This document shows positions 35,069 through 46,000 of a DNA stretch of 64,000 nucleotides, in pieces. The position numbers were made by a program, and so were the translations under genes. Position 1 is the first letter of the stretch, and the number at the start of each line of letters is the position of its first letter. The notes beneath the pieces are model-generated. The model was not told where the DNA came from and did not search any database. It saw only the letters and a program-made list of their open reading frames with translations. The DNA is from Telmatactis stephensoni (Eukaryota; Cnidaria; Anthozoa; Actiniaria; Isophelliidae): positions 496,001-560,000 of the forward strand of contig JALIZF010001725.1 in assembly GCA_029948255.1 (NCBI GenBank), read 5' to 3'.

Positions 35069-37912
35069 CATATCGAGGAGGATAGCCTTGGCAATTTCCA
35101 GCGTGTATCCAGCGTGTAGCCTATCAACCTCCTCCTCCCCCCTCTCCTTAAAAACGGCGTTTATGTGACAAACTTCCTTCATATCCTTACTAGTGACCTA
35201 GTGACCATGAATTACCACTATAGCACGTTTAGTCTATACACAGGGGACCCGATAGACTTTTATCAAGACTAACATGAACTAAAGCTATTTGGGTTTCCTG
35301 TGGCAACCTCAATGAAAATCGATCACGTGAATGTTCCGCGTAACTTGATCGCATCACGTACCGCGCTCACCTTTATTAGGGACTGATATTTGTTTGGGGG
35401 GGAGGGGAGGGGGGGCGGAGGTTAAATTCCCCAAAAAATATCGAGCAAGCTCTCGATCTTTCAAAAAAATATCGTGCAGCGTCGGATATGGTAAAAAATA
35501 TCGAGCAAGCTTACAAATTCGGTTTTTAGATTTCTTTTCTTTTGAACCAAATGAAATATTCGACCATTGAAGGAAGTCCAATTTGGTTTGTATAGCGTGA
35601 TCACGGCCACAAAAATAAGTTGGTTGCGGTTAGGAGGGCCGAGAGCCTTTGAACTTCTGGTATGTCAGCCCAGGATCCATTGCCCATTCTCCCCACGGCT
35701 AGTTACACACTGCAAACGGAGCGCTCTGGACTTAGCTGGAAAGATGAGAAGCTCGTATGCTTGCATCAAAACATTTGAATGGTATTCTTTGTTTGAAATA
35801 GCTGGGCTGTAGCTACCATGAGGCTAGGCAAGCGAGGCAGTTCAGGCTTCGGCAAAATTTCAGTAGCTATTAAACTATATTTATTTGCCATTTTTGAAAT
35901 TTCAACATCAAATATCTTCAATTCAGAACAGAAAATTTGAACACATATGGAAGGCCATTGAGATTGTTACCACAGGCAGCCCAACGACCCCAACTCATAT
36001 TACCCCCGTACTCACGCAGAGCATGGGAAGCCTTTGTTCACACTGGTCTCATCAATTGGAGGTACACATTTAACTCTTAACTGGCTTTGTTTCAGCCCTT
36101 CTCTCTTTCTGTGTGTACTAAGGTGAGTGCGTTACACTAGTACGTGATGCTATCAAGTTACGCGTTACATTTACGTGATTGAGGTTTTCATTGAGGTTGC
36201 CACAGGAAACCCAAAGAGCTTTAGTTAATATTATTCTTGATAAAAGACTCCCAAGCCGGGTCCCCTGTGGGACAACTCAAGGATATAATAGCGGAGCGCG
36301 TCAGTGACGTCACAACTCAGACAAACAAACCAACTTTTTTGAGTCTGGGTGACGTTTGCAGTTTGTTTTTTTACTGACCACTTTTTTGAAAACAAACAAT
36401 GTTTTCATAATAAAATGTATTTTTCCGTCTTCTTTTGAGTTTGATTACGGTTTCATAATGTTTGTCTTCTGTGTCATACATCTATTACCATGTGTTACGT
36501 GGCTATATTTAGAACCGACGCGCAGCGCTATTAAACCTAACTTGTGGATAGACGTACCAGAACCAAGATCGATACAAAGGTGAGTATCTTTCTTCCAATA
36601 GCGTCGGACAGGCTGCCCGAGAGAATTGAACCAGTTAACATACCAGCAAAGAAGCAGCCTTGCAGAGTAGCACCAACGTATGCTTTGTCACAGATAAGGT
36701 TCCACTGATGAAGTGAACATTAATAACTAAACGTCAGTTTGTAATTGTGTCTAGAAATGCTGAGCGTGTTGCATGACAAACTGCGCATGCTTGGTCGAGG
36801 CAGGGATAAAAACCAATACAAAGCATACAGCATCTATGATGAATTGATTATTTGAAATTGTAAAGTATTTGCGCGCTGATTGTCTAACTAGCTGCCACGA
36901 TTATAACAGTTAAAGGCAGAGACATCGCACAAAAAATCGAAAAATATTTCGTAATAGCTCGCTAAGCGATTGCTTTATGTCTCTGTACTGTAATATGTAC
37001 TGTATACTGACACTGCGCATGCTCGTATGTATACACCGAGAACACGAGCATTCTATTTCAAGCTGAAACTCACACATTTCTTAAGAACACATCGTAATAT
37101 ACACGCATGCGCAGACGTTTTTCACTAGTGTGGTAATTTTGAGTCCACAAAATAAAATTCCTCGAAGCTCTGCGAATAGTTAGTTTATACTTTAGTCCAA
37201 AATGAATTTCCAGAATCTATTTAAGATTCTATAGGAAAGTTTTGAAGAAAGAACTAAAAGTCTGTTTTAAGAGATTTCCCCATATTACGCATAAATTAAC
37301 ATAAATTAACGCCGATTGCCATGCAAACCCAACACTCAAACTTCAATCATTCAGCAACTATGTCGTATAATATATTCAAGATCCGACAAAAGGAAAGCAG
37401 TTTTTTAACCGTTTATTAGTTATTGATTAGTGACCAAAATAAATGTTTCTAGACACCTTAAATAAATCAATTTTCAGTCTTCTTTTCCCCACTTCTGTAT
37501 GTAACTTAGCTTACATTCTCCATCTCTTCCCTTTGTTGGTATTGCCCTTTACCTAATATAGATGTTAAACCACAATATATACTTTTGTAAAATTCACCTC
37601 AGAAACGACGCTGTGAAAAGGTCCATCAAACACGTAGTTGGTACAGTTGTCACAACATTTGTTGGGTGGACAAGTCGAGTTTGTCGGTGTGTTACAGTGG
37701 AAATTAGGCGTTCCAAACACGAACAACAAAGCAGCAAACTGCATCGATGTCATCATGACTAGACAACACGACGAAAAGAAGACCACTTTTTGATATCGAC
37801 CAAACGATGAGACGTACTGGAAGAGATCGTCATATTCGCGAGCTAGAGGCTGGTCGTGCTCTTCGTCTTCTTGTTCTTGGTCTACTGTGTTCTCTGTGTC
37901 TTCAAGAGCCAT
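26193..37912 (-). CDS. SLC22: SLC22-family organic ion transporter, gene A (548 aa, nine exons)
   Basis: Predicted plasma-membrane major-facilitator transporter of organic cations, anions or zwitterions. Minus-strand exons in reading order: 37598-37912, 36558-36704, 34655-34935, 33604-33852, 32940-33074, 32502-32581, 26971-27079, 26584-26656, 26193-26450 (stop 26193). All phases join, giving 549 codons. Start MALEDTEN at 37912; the first ~40 residues are acidic, then TM1 (about 42-66). A short Cys-rich extracellular loop has sequons N78-S-T and N89-C-T, ending in WNLICDKAYVG. Then the MFS signature GSLSDAIGRK (135-144), ELLGPKHR (194-201), PESPRWL (251-257), GNLAGDIYLNFF, DQPIIITWIFVAA, GTEMFPTVLR, GTGYTIGRFGAVIAPYVG, and PETLNAKMHQTIEEEEKAEE in the cytosolic tail. 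Family is clear; substrate is not. The loop between TM1 and TM2 is shorter than in mammalian OCT/OAT proteins. Confidence 0.95.
26822..26893. repeat. 23-bp tandem repeat, three copies, in gene A intron 7
   Basis: The unit CATGCAAACGCATGCATACC plus TAC is repeated three times. The corresponding place in gene B (44424-44455) has one copy, so it expanded after duplication (or contracted in B). Confidence 0.85.
27490..28045. repeat. GC-rich repeat with GTTGCG motifs in gene A intron 6, related to gene B intron 6
   Basis: It contains TGCAGCACTGTTACACCG, GTTGCGCGTATACATAG, AAAAAGTTGCACAAGTAGAA and ends TTGCGAGAAAAGTTACGTTG. A diverged counterpart lies at about 44675-44930 in gene B. Frames in it are not conserved between copies, so it is not protein-coding. 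Confidence 0.6.
28839..31535. mobile_element. 2697-bp non-autonomous DNA transposon, copy 1 (hAT-like ends, 5-bp target duplication)
   Basis: It starts CAGGGGCGGATCCAG and ends CTGGATCCGCCACTG, terminal inverted repeats of about 15 bp with two mismatches. CTTAC flanks it on both sides (28834-28838 and 31536-31540). The other copy is 52524-55220, exactly the same length and, wherever I compared, identical. The unoccupied target, with a single GTAAG on the opposite reading, is at 51941-51945. CAGNGGCGGATCCAG ends resemble hAT-group elements, though classical hAT makes 8-bp duplications, so assignment is tentative. Its frames of 92-99 codons match no transposase I recognise; it probably depends on another element. 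Confidence 0.9.
31632..31724 (+). ncRNA. tRNA-like RNA polymerase III unit with T10 terminator
   Basis: A-box TGGCGCAGTTGG near 31640, B-box GGGTTCGAAACC near 31693, then a run of ten T at 31715-31724. Spacing is close to that of a tRNA gene, but the stems are imperfect, so this is a tRNA-derived SINE head or tRNA pseudogene. The counterpart in gene B is on the minus strand at about 51764-51849. Confidence 0.55.
32608..32840. repeat. (GTCA)n microsatellite in gene A intron 5
   Basis: Nearly pure CAGT/GTCA units run for ~230 bases with a GTGA-rich interruption (32700-32775). The tract begins about 27 bases upstream of the exon 6 acceptor on the minus strand. Gene C has a shorter, diverged version (about 62735-62790); gene B has almost none. 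Confidence 0.97.
34197..34345. repeat. Two copies of the ~82-bp minisatellite in gene A intron 3
   Basis: The unit with CACACTTCTATTTGACGGCC and CTCTATAAAGTGACCACGGA appears twice. Gene B has about nine copies at the corresponding intron (55690-56415). Confidence 0.85.
34990..35066. repeat. (GA)n microsatellite in gene A intron 2
   Basis: About 75 bases of AG dinucleotide repeat with one break. It lies shortly upstream (minus strand) of the exon 3 acceptor. Confidence 0.95.
35214..36296. mobile_element. DNA element with ~155-bp imperfect terminal inverted repeats in gene A intron 2
   Basis: Left arm (about 35214-35385) and right arm (about 36119-36290) are complements. Shared segments include CAGGGGACCC, CTTTTATCAAGA, GGGTTTCCTGTGGCAACCTC and CGTAACTTGAT. 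The 700-bp interior includes a G-rich stretch (35395-35418) and repeated AAATATCGAGCAAGCT. No transposase is visible. Boundaries are approximate. Confidence 0.6.
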
Positions 37913-38830
37913 TGTCTTGACCTGAAATTGACTTTGGTCTTTTTGGTGGCGATTATTGAATAGGGATCCGTCAACAACTGAAAACAAAAATTTAAAAAAA
38001 TTAGTTTTGTAGTTGGGTTTGTATTTTTAGTCGATACATTTGGCACTTCGAGCTGAATTCACTCATGTCACCTAAAACAGAATTCGGTGTCCGTTTTACT
38101 ACTAGAAGAGTAAAAGTCATTATATATTTACTAGGTATTTATAGACGCAACACAGTATCGTTAAAAATCGTTGCAGCTAGCGGCGGGCCGTATGTTGCAC
38201 TATGTCAAAATAGTAGATACTATTAACTTGTATCTACGCTTCTCCTGACTCAAGTTCTAAATTCAAAATGGTGAAAATGGTAGTTCATCTTACTGCTTAG
38301 GATTTGATTGTGAATTAATGTTCACCCCAAGAATAGGGTCACGCAAAATTTAAGTCAAATTTCACAAGTCTCTGTTTTCTTTGTCCAAAAGTGTTCCAGA
38401 GCCTCAAATTATTAGAAACAAAAAAGTTAGCCGGAAAAATGAAACACGTACCGTACAACGCATCTCGCTTTCTCGCAAATCTTGCATTAGCCATTTGCTA
38501 GCCCTTGTAAATACTACCGTATTTCACATCATCTGGAGTATACACGCATATATATTTATACAATAAATAAACACCTATACTATACTATACCGTGTATGGC
38601 GTGTAGGTGCTTGTAGACGGTTATCCAGAATTTAGCTCTGAGTTAAGAAAGCCAAGCCAAGCTGAATTCTACGTCGACTTCTCTCTTAGTCAAGACTCAG
38701 TTGAGTCTTGTGATTTTGGTTTGGCCAGGCGATCAAATTTCTCTCTCGTATTATTTAGGAAGGGGGTTCACATGACACTAGGATTATCCTAGCACTAGGA
38801 TCATCCTAGCAGGCGAATCATCCTACCTGC
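37913..38830 (-). promoter_or_regulatory. Gene A 5' flank and UTR, duplicated upstream of gene B
   Basis: This stretch is closely matched at 58894-59800 upstream of gene B. Just before the start codon, a minus-strand TTTTCAG acceptor (about 37980) suggests a spliced 5' UTR. Conserved text includes ACATTTGGCACTTCGAGCTG and CGGCGGGCCGTATGTTGCAC. Promoter function is inferred only from position and duplication. Near 38770-38830 are CTAGGATNATCCTAG palindromes. Confidence 0.45.
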
Positions 38831-39186
38831 TATACATTTAGGTCAGTTCTCTATGAGAGAGATAAAAAGTACAAATTTTCAAACTCTTTTTTCACGATTA
38901 AACATCAGTGAAATTTCTTCCTTAGTAACCGAAGATTCAAAACCATTAGTAAAAGGCGACACTTAAAAGACTGGGGGTACCCATGGGATGAGAAAGTTGA
39001 TGGTTCGATAAGCTATTCCAATTGCAAAATAACAATACTAAGTTTGAACTCTGAAAAAAATATGAAGCTTTTACTGTTTCTAATGTGTTTTGGTTATTAT
39101 TATTACTATATCACATGCTTTAATGACGAAAGACATTTTACTTTAACTTATACTTTTTCTGCGGAAAAAAATGTAACGTAAATTTT

Positions 39187-40446
39187 GTCACGGACGTTAC
39201 AATGGCGTAAGCCCAAAAACATTATTTTTTTAGATTACATTTTATCGTGTGCGTAAAATTTAGCACTATTTCGGATTTTCTTTTTATTAGTCCTGACCAA
39301 TATAACAACACCGAAAGATTTGCAAAAATCTGCTGCTTACATTTTAAAAATGCGTCACGGACGTTACACTTTCAGCGTCACGGACGTTACACTTACATTG
39401 CCACTGTCGTTACAAAGTGTAATCTTGAAGCATTTATATAAATATTTATGTTTTTACTTTTGTTTGTCAAGTGTCAATATAATTGATTTTTAACAATGTT
39501 CACTGAATCTAAACTATTTCTTGGTTTCTGTATATAATGAGAAAACATATTTATTTATTTAATTAATTATTTTTATTTTATTCCGTTCTATGTTGATTGC
39601 TTTACCACTGAGATTCAGCATAAAAAAATAAATAAATGTTGTTAATTGGACTATAATCTGGCATCTTTTCTCAATACAAAAACGAAATTTTGTATGAAAA
39701 CACTTACAGTTATGCAAGAGATACCAACAAATTTCGATTTTTGAAAATTCGTATCTCCTTGATTTTTCAACTTATATCCTTCAAACTTCACAGTTTTACT
39801 GATTTTGATATGCTCTTTCCAACTATGGTCATTGTTTTTAAGTTTGGAAACTTTTGGAATTACACAAAAAAAGCCGTTAGTATGAAATGACTGTAGCTAT
39901 TCACAAAATACGTCATTTACACGTATAAGATTGCAGAATATGTCTTGGTAACACTCATATTCGCATTCAGCATGAAAAATCAGTTTAGAATAGTTATGTT
40001 ACCAGCCTCTACCCCAAAATGCATGCCTCCAGGTGTCTGATTTTTCGAAAATGCGCCCAGTCTAAATACAACGATTTCATAAACGTAATTAGCAGCAATT
40101 TACGGTGAAACAAAAATTATCACGCTGAGAAATTTATGTACAACAAATTGTAAGAAAATTATTCAATTGACACCTCAGCATTACACTTTTACAATATTAT
40201 CTTTTGATGTATTTTAGAGTGTAACATCCGTGACGAAACTGTGTAACGTCCGTGACGTTAAAATATATTATTATTTTTAAACTTAATACAAACAAATTAT
40301 ATTTTCTTTGCCTAATTTGCAAACCCTATCCATTCACGATAACATTCATAGAGAGTGGTAGTATTGTTTACTAAGGAATTCGCAGGAATCTTGACAAATT
40401 GTTAGCTGGTAAAAGTGTTGGGGAATTTTGATGTAACGTCCGTGAC
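39187..40446. repeat. Six copies of a 15-bp motif in two mirrored clusters
   Basis: GTCACGGACGTTACA occurs at 39187-39201, 39354-39368 and 39377-39391. Its complement TGTAACGTCCGTGAC occurs at 40220-40234 (one mismatch), 40242-40256 and 40432-40446. The layout is mirror-symmetric: a close pair 22-23 bases apart facing inward and a single copy further out on each side. It suggests a non-autonomous element of about 1.26 kb with subterminal protein-binding sites. Confidence 0.8.
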
Positions 40447-40796
40447 GCTGCTTTTATCCCGTGTAGAAAATTAGAAAAAGAACATTCGAGTTTGTTCTTT
40501 TTTGTAGATTCTTTATTAAGGCATCATAAACCACCATCGCTAAATAAATAACAAAAACATTACTAACTCTTCTAATAAAAGCATTAGTTAAGCACAGGCG
40601 GACCATCCTCTCAATTTGTGGTTTGGGCTTCCTGTGTCAGGGTCGGATGGCCGTTGGTTTCAAACAAGCTGAAAATTAGTGCTTTTCACTGGCGATTTTA
40701 CTTGATTGCTCTACATCTTGAAATTCAAAATATTGTGTCAAAATAAACTTCAATCCTTATATTTATCAGATATGAATTTTGTTTTGTCGTCCGATG

Positions 40797-40904
40797 AGTT
40801 TTAAGAGAGTTATTAGAGGGAGGCGTACGCTCACTAGTGCAGAAGAAAAATTTTTCTTCTGCACTAATGAGCGTACGCCTCCCTCTAATAACTCTCTTAA
40901 AACT
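40797..40904. repeat. 108-bp loopless palindrome
   Basis: Two 54-base arms meet at 40850/40851 (GAAGAAAAA then TTTTTCTTC) with one mismatch (ACTAGTGC against ACTAATGA side). The arms read AGTTTTAAGAGAGTTATTAG then AGGGAGGCGTACGCTC. No spacer is present. Confidence 0.95.
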
Positions 40905-41749
40905 AAGAGCAAAAATAAGACGTGTCTGACGTAAAGCGCCACTTAAATAAATAAATAAATAAATAAATAATAAATAAATAAATTAAATAATATTTTCACA
41001 GCAGCATATCCAAATAGTGGTTCCTCATCTGCTGGCACTCACACTCACTACCTCTGCATTAAATATTTTGCATACATTGCTCAACTCACATGTTGATTCA
41101 ATTTGCTGAGGGAGGAAAAACCGGAGAGCCCCGAGAAAAAACCCTCGTGGCATGGTAGAGAACAACACATCAAATAAACTCAGTTCACAATAATATGATC
41201 CAGCGCCCGAGCTGGGACGCCAACCCGGACCACAGCGGTGAATGGCCAGTGCTAAATAGGGCGTGAACCTCTGCGTATAAACGGCAGTTTTAGTCTAAGA
41301 CGCCCTTATCGAGGAACATGCATAGTTCTGAACTGTTCCTTGCGGTCGATAAGGCTTGAATAATAAGCGAACTCAAAGGGCCCTTTATACGGAGAAGTTT
41401 GCGCCTTATATAAAGGTACGCCGGATCTAGACCTTTTGAAAGGTGGGGCACCATTTTTTTCCTCAAACCCCCCTTCTAAAGAAACTTTGCAGGGTTTTAG
41501 CAAGCCATAAAACTCTGAGGGACAAAAACAACCGATATCATGAATATCCTTTTGCAACATTTGAGCTAAGGCGCGTCAATTCAATTAACAATTACGATAA
41601 AACCACCAACAACAAACATTCAGAAAGTAAAGCTTTGGGAAAGGATATTGCCCTACACGTTTAGGCAGAAGAGAGAGTGATAAAGAGAGAGAGAGAGAAA
41701 GAAAAAAAAAAAAAACAGTAGGGCCCAACTTGAAAGGGGGCACCGGCTC

Positions 41750-41995
41750 TCCAGGCCCCCCTTGGATCCGCCGCTGTAAAAATACTCAAGCAAACAAAAA
41801 GAGCGAGGACTTTTAATAAGAAAAAAAGTACACTAGGTTATTTTGTTATATAATTCTCTAAATCACTAGTAAACCAGTTAGCCTAGTGGTATGGTACAGT
41901 GAATTTATGGCCTAGGATCCGACTGTTTCCTCCCTCTTTGACCGCGAAGCTCACTGTGTTCTACCGGATATAACGCATACAGAAGGGACATCTTT
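41750..41995. mobile_element. End of a GGATCCGCC-type DNA element, then a tRNA-like A-box repeat
   Basis: CCCCTTGGATCCGCCGCTG (ending 41776) resembles the right end of the 2697-bp element. At about 41875 CCAGTTAGCCTAGTGGTA begins a stretch that also occurs at 51926 and, on the other strand, beside 28839 (GCCTAGGATCCGACTG, CTCCCTCTTTGACNGCGAAG). These are fragments of dispersed families. Confidence 0.55.
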
Positions 41996-42656
41996 TAAAA
42001 TCTTGTTTCAGTAAGTTTATACTTGTACAAAGACAAGTACTTACATGTAAACAGACGACGTACACTTTTTCCCTATCTCCAGCAGTAGTGCTTCATTTTA
42101 TAAATGTTTTAAATTAAAGCTATTTTATAGACCCTAGACCGACTGCACCATATTCTCTTGTTTCCAATAAAATGATACAATAAATTAAACAGGTCAACAA
42201 GAAACAGAGGTCAAAAAGAAAAATAAAGACCTCCTTGTCCCATACGCCGCTCATCCATCTTAAAGGCGTTTATGAGAAATACCATAGCCTTAACAAGGTT
42301 CTTGCAAGGACCCTGTTGGACCTTTCTGACCTAACTTCTATGATCGCTGCTTCTTGCTTAGTGCACTGCGCAAAGTTGGAAATTTATCTTTTTGTTCTCC
42401 ACTTTCCAGAGGAGATTCCAAGACATCTTAGAAACGTAAAATAGGGTGTGATCTGTCCATAAACAACTTAACAATCCTTGTATTCAGTCTTTCATTGAAA
42501 TTCAAGATCTCGGGCTTCGACGTCATGAATTTCCATGAAAAATCTCGCACTTTGTTTTTAACCTATATACGAATAAGGGGAAGTTAGAACATGTGCGCTG
42601 CTGCCCTGGATCGAATTTACTTTGCACGAAGCACACACCTGCAGTTGCTTCCTTCT

Positions 42657-42957
42657 ACCGTGGCCCATGAGGGACATGCAAGATGTCCGATACAAGATAT
42701 AAGGTACATTAAAATGCAAGATGCAATATGCAAGATGTAAGATGCTTGATGCAAGATGCAAGCAAGATGCAAGATATAAGCGGTTAAAACAACGTTTTTT
42801 AGCAAGAGAAAACGTAATTTACTTTATATAAACCTTTTCAAATGGATTATATCTTGTATCGGACATCTTAGCTTGCATCTTACATTTTACACCGTATATC
42901 TTGTAGTATCAGAAAATCTTGCATCGTCCATCTTGCATGTCCCTTATGGGCCACGGT
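42657..42957. mobile_element. Palindromic miniature element with ACCGTGGCCCAT ends
   Basis: Terminal inverted repeats of about 28 bp (ACCGTGGCCCATGAGGGACA then TGCAAGATG) match with one change. CCTTCT lies at both flanks. The interior is built from a 7-bp unit, GCAAGAT, in many variants on one strand and its complement on the other. The site is uninterrupted in the gene A 3' flank near 26110. Confidence 0.8.
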
Positions 42958-43044
42958 ACCCTTCTCAACCATAACTCCAAATTAACTAAGAACTCCAAAA
43001 ACTTTGCCTATACTGTTTACCGATAATCTAACAAAGATCCTCTA

Positions 43045-46000
43045 CTATGTTTTAATGTTTTCTAATTCGGTGTTTTTGCTGAGAAGTCGTTTGTTTGTCT
43101 CCTCTGTCTTCTCTTCATATTGCTTCCCTTTCCCACAATATGGAATCCCATAATCCTCTTCGGCCTTCTCTTCCTCTTCAATGGTCTGATGCATCTTGGC
43201 ATTCAGTGTTTCAGGAAGCCATAGCATCGTGACAGACGTTGCGATGGCAACGACACCAAAGATGGTCAGCGGTAGTCGTATGGTAAGCCCTGGAAGTTGA
43301 CCCTAAATGAAGATAGCAGACCTTTGTCAGTACAGTTGAACTTCTATCTAGTTTTCCATTCAAATCATGCACTATAGTTGGGACCTTTTGTAGGCCGTTT
43401 ATGCGGGCGATTTTAGCAAGACATCGACCTCAGCGATTTCATGGAAAGAGACATATTTCGATCGGGATTTGTAATCAAAATATATGCGTACTTCCTCTTT
43501 GTGACGTTTCATTGATGCAGAGGAAGATATGTTGTATTCGTACTCAAATCCCTCTTTTTCAATTTTTAAAGCATGTTGCTAGTCGCAACAAAATCGCCTG
43601 TATAAAGTGTACAGGTCTTTAAGCCACCGCGTAGACTTCACACTTGAAGGTGATGTTTTCCATGCGTGTCAATTGTCACAATTTAGTTCCTGCACTATCC
43701 TTAATTCAACTCCATCGCGACAGTCATGCACGACGTCGGTCCTGCTTTTCAGACTTCCTCCTCCTATTCCTCCTCCTCTTTCTCTTTCTCCTCCTCCTCC
43801 TCCTTCCCCTTCTCCTCCTCCTCCTTCTCGTTCTCATTCTCCTTCTTCTCCTCCTCCTCCTCCTCCTCCTTCTCGTGCTCCTTCTCGTTCTCGTTCTCGT
43901 TCTCGTTCTCCTCCTCCTCCTTCTCGTTCTCCTTCTCCTCCTCCCCCTTCTTCTTCTCCTCCTCTTTCTACTTCTCTTCCTCCTCCCTCTCGTTCTCCTT
44001 CTCCTCCTCTTCCTTCTCGTTCTCGTTCTCCTCCTCTTCCTTCTTCTTCTTCGTCTGTTCCTCCTCCTCCACCTCCATAATTTGATGATAAACTGAATAA
44101 ATTAGAGTATCGAATTTAGGTCTTACCAATATTCCAACGTAAGGTGCAATAACAGCACCAAAGCGACCAATGGTATAACCTGTTCCCATTGCCGTACTCC
44201 TAATGATAACATATGGAAAGAAATGGTTGGGTGCTTATTCTGATTAAGTACTGGTCTGAGTAAGTGGTAAGAAACTTCCCCACATAAGAATGTTTTGGTT
44301 TTCAGGCTAACAACATATTAACCTATGGATAACACATTTTTAAAATATAATTTGCAAAAGCCCTTTTTTGAAACTTCGTTTGTACTTAACGACTTCGTCC
44401 AATCATAAGCGCGCAAAAACAAAAGTACCTATGCAAACACATGCATACCTACCATCCCCAAACCAAAGTCTAAGACAAGTGAATTGCAATTGATTTCCCA
44501 CACAAAGTTGAGAAACATTAACAACGTCTCACCTAAGAACTGTAGGAAACATTTCTGTGCCAATAAGAAAGATGGTCACCCACATTGCTATCCCAACAAC
44601 TGAGGCTGCCACGAAGATCCATGTTATGATCATTGGTTGATCTGAAGCAAATGACAAGTAGGTTTGAATGTACATTGTCAAAGAGATTACGAAAGAATTT
44701 TGAAAAGAGTGTCAACATTTCGCGCAACACTGTTGCACCGTACATTTACGTACCCTTCAATGTCGCGCGCATGCCATTCAAGTTCACAGAAAAAGTTGCA
44801 CGAGTAGAAGATGGTACACGCAACGCTGCGGAAGGGTCTCTCCGCCGATTCTGTGCTGCGCGTAGTGTTGTGGGACAAGTTGCGAGAAAAGTTACGTTGT
44901 GTTCCTGGGCCTTTATGTTTATATAATAAGTCACCTTGCTTGTGCACTTTCTCACCTAAATTTGCTTACTTTTTCAGATTGACCGTTTGGTACCACAAGA
45001 TTTCAATTATAAGTAAATATTTCAGTAATTCAGGGTATCTCTTCCTACCAATACTGGTTTTGATGTCCATCACTTACCATTGGGTGCAGCCAGTGACCCA
45101 AGACAGAGTACCCCTATAATTATAAACACTCCAGCATGTGACAGACGTCGACCAACCCTTTACAAAGGAAACAATGGAAATAGTCAGTCGCAGCACCAAG
45201 GAATCTGATCACTTGACAACATTACCGGAGGGGGCGAAAGTCACATTTCTTAACCTTACAATTTCCACCATTTTTTCGAAAGTGTGTCGATGTAAATTAG
45301 CAAGACTGATTGTCCAGTCAAAGTGTCTAGTCTCTCTCTCATTTCTGTCTCAATCCCAAGAAACACAGGAAACCCACCACATGTACCACAGGCACATACC
45401 GCTTCAAAAAGAATTCTGTAGCAACAAGAGCTGGCAGCATAATAGCGTTTATAATAAAGAAGTTGAGATAGATATCTCCCGCCAGGTTACCAACATACAA
45501 AAGGAGTGCGTTGCCAAGGAAACTAACTGAAAACCTGTGAAACGAAAATAAAATATCAGTGTTTGGTGATTCCATCCCATAAATTCAAATTAATGATCAG
45601 CATCAGCTGCCAAGTGGATCGAATCTGATCAATATGGAATGGACGGAAAGTGGTGGTCGGCGCTTGGCAGAGGTGACAGACCGTTAGACCGAGGTTCGAC
45701 TAGAGCTGTACACAGTTGAGCAACTTTTTCAATTTCGGTGAATATTTTTCTTTCGAGCAACTTAATTCTTTCTTTCTCAAACATTTCCACAATTTAACAG
45801 ACAATAAAGAGGTGTATTAAGTACTAAAATTGATTTCTTTCGATTTATAGGTCATAATACAGTTTGTATTAAAAGAGCATGTATTAATCTAACTGGGTTC
45901 AGGACTGGGTTAGGGCTTGTGGAGCAGTGGTCTGCCTGTGGTTATTTGACGAGGCGATTCACGTAGTCAGCGGTTACTTAAAGAATAAAAAAATGGCGGA

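Larger units (their letters stand above)
38831..43044. other. Intergenic region between SLC22 genes A and B
   Basis: No protein gene is supported. It holds the 15-bp motif cluster element (39187-40446), a perfect-centred palindrome (40797-40904), an end of another GGATCCGCC-type element (about 41750-41776), a tRNA-like A-box repeat (about 41870-41995) and a palindromic element (42657-42957). From about 41995 the sequence resembles the gene A 3' flank. Confidence 0.6.

Noticed and set aside
43607..44096. Three overlapping frames of 119-157 codons rich in Pro/Ser, Leu or Ser
   Set aside because: All three frames are open only because of the (TCC/TTC)n tract inside a gene B intron.
44633..45119. 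97-102-codon plus-strand frames near gene B exons 6-7
   Set aside because: Antisense to SLC22 exons and the GTTGCG repeat; the frame is broken in the gene A counterpart.
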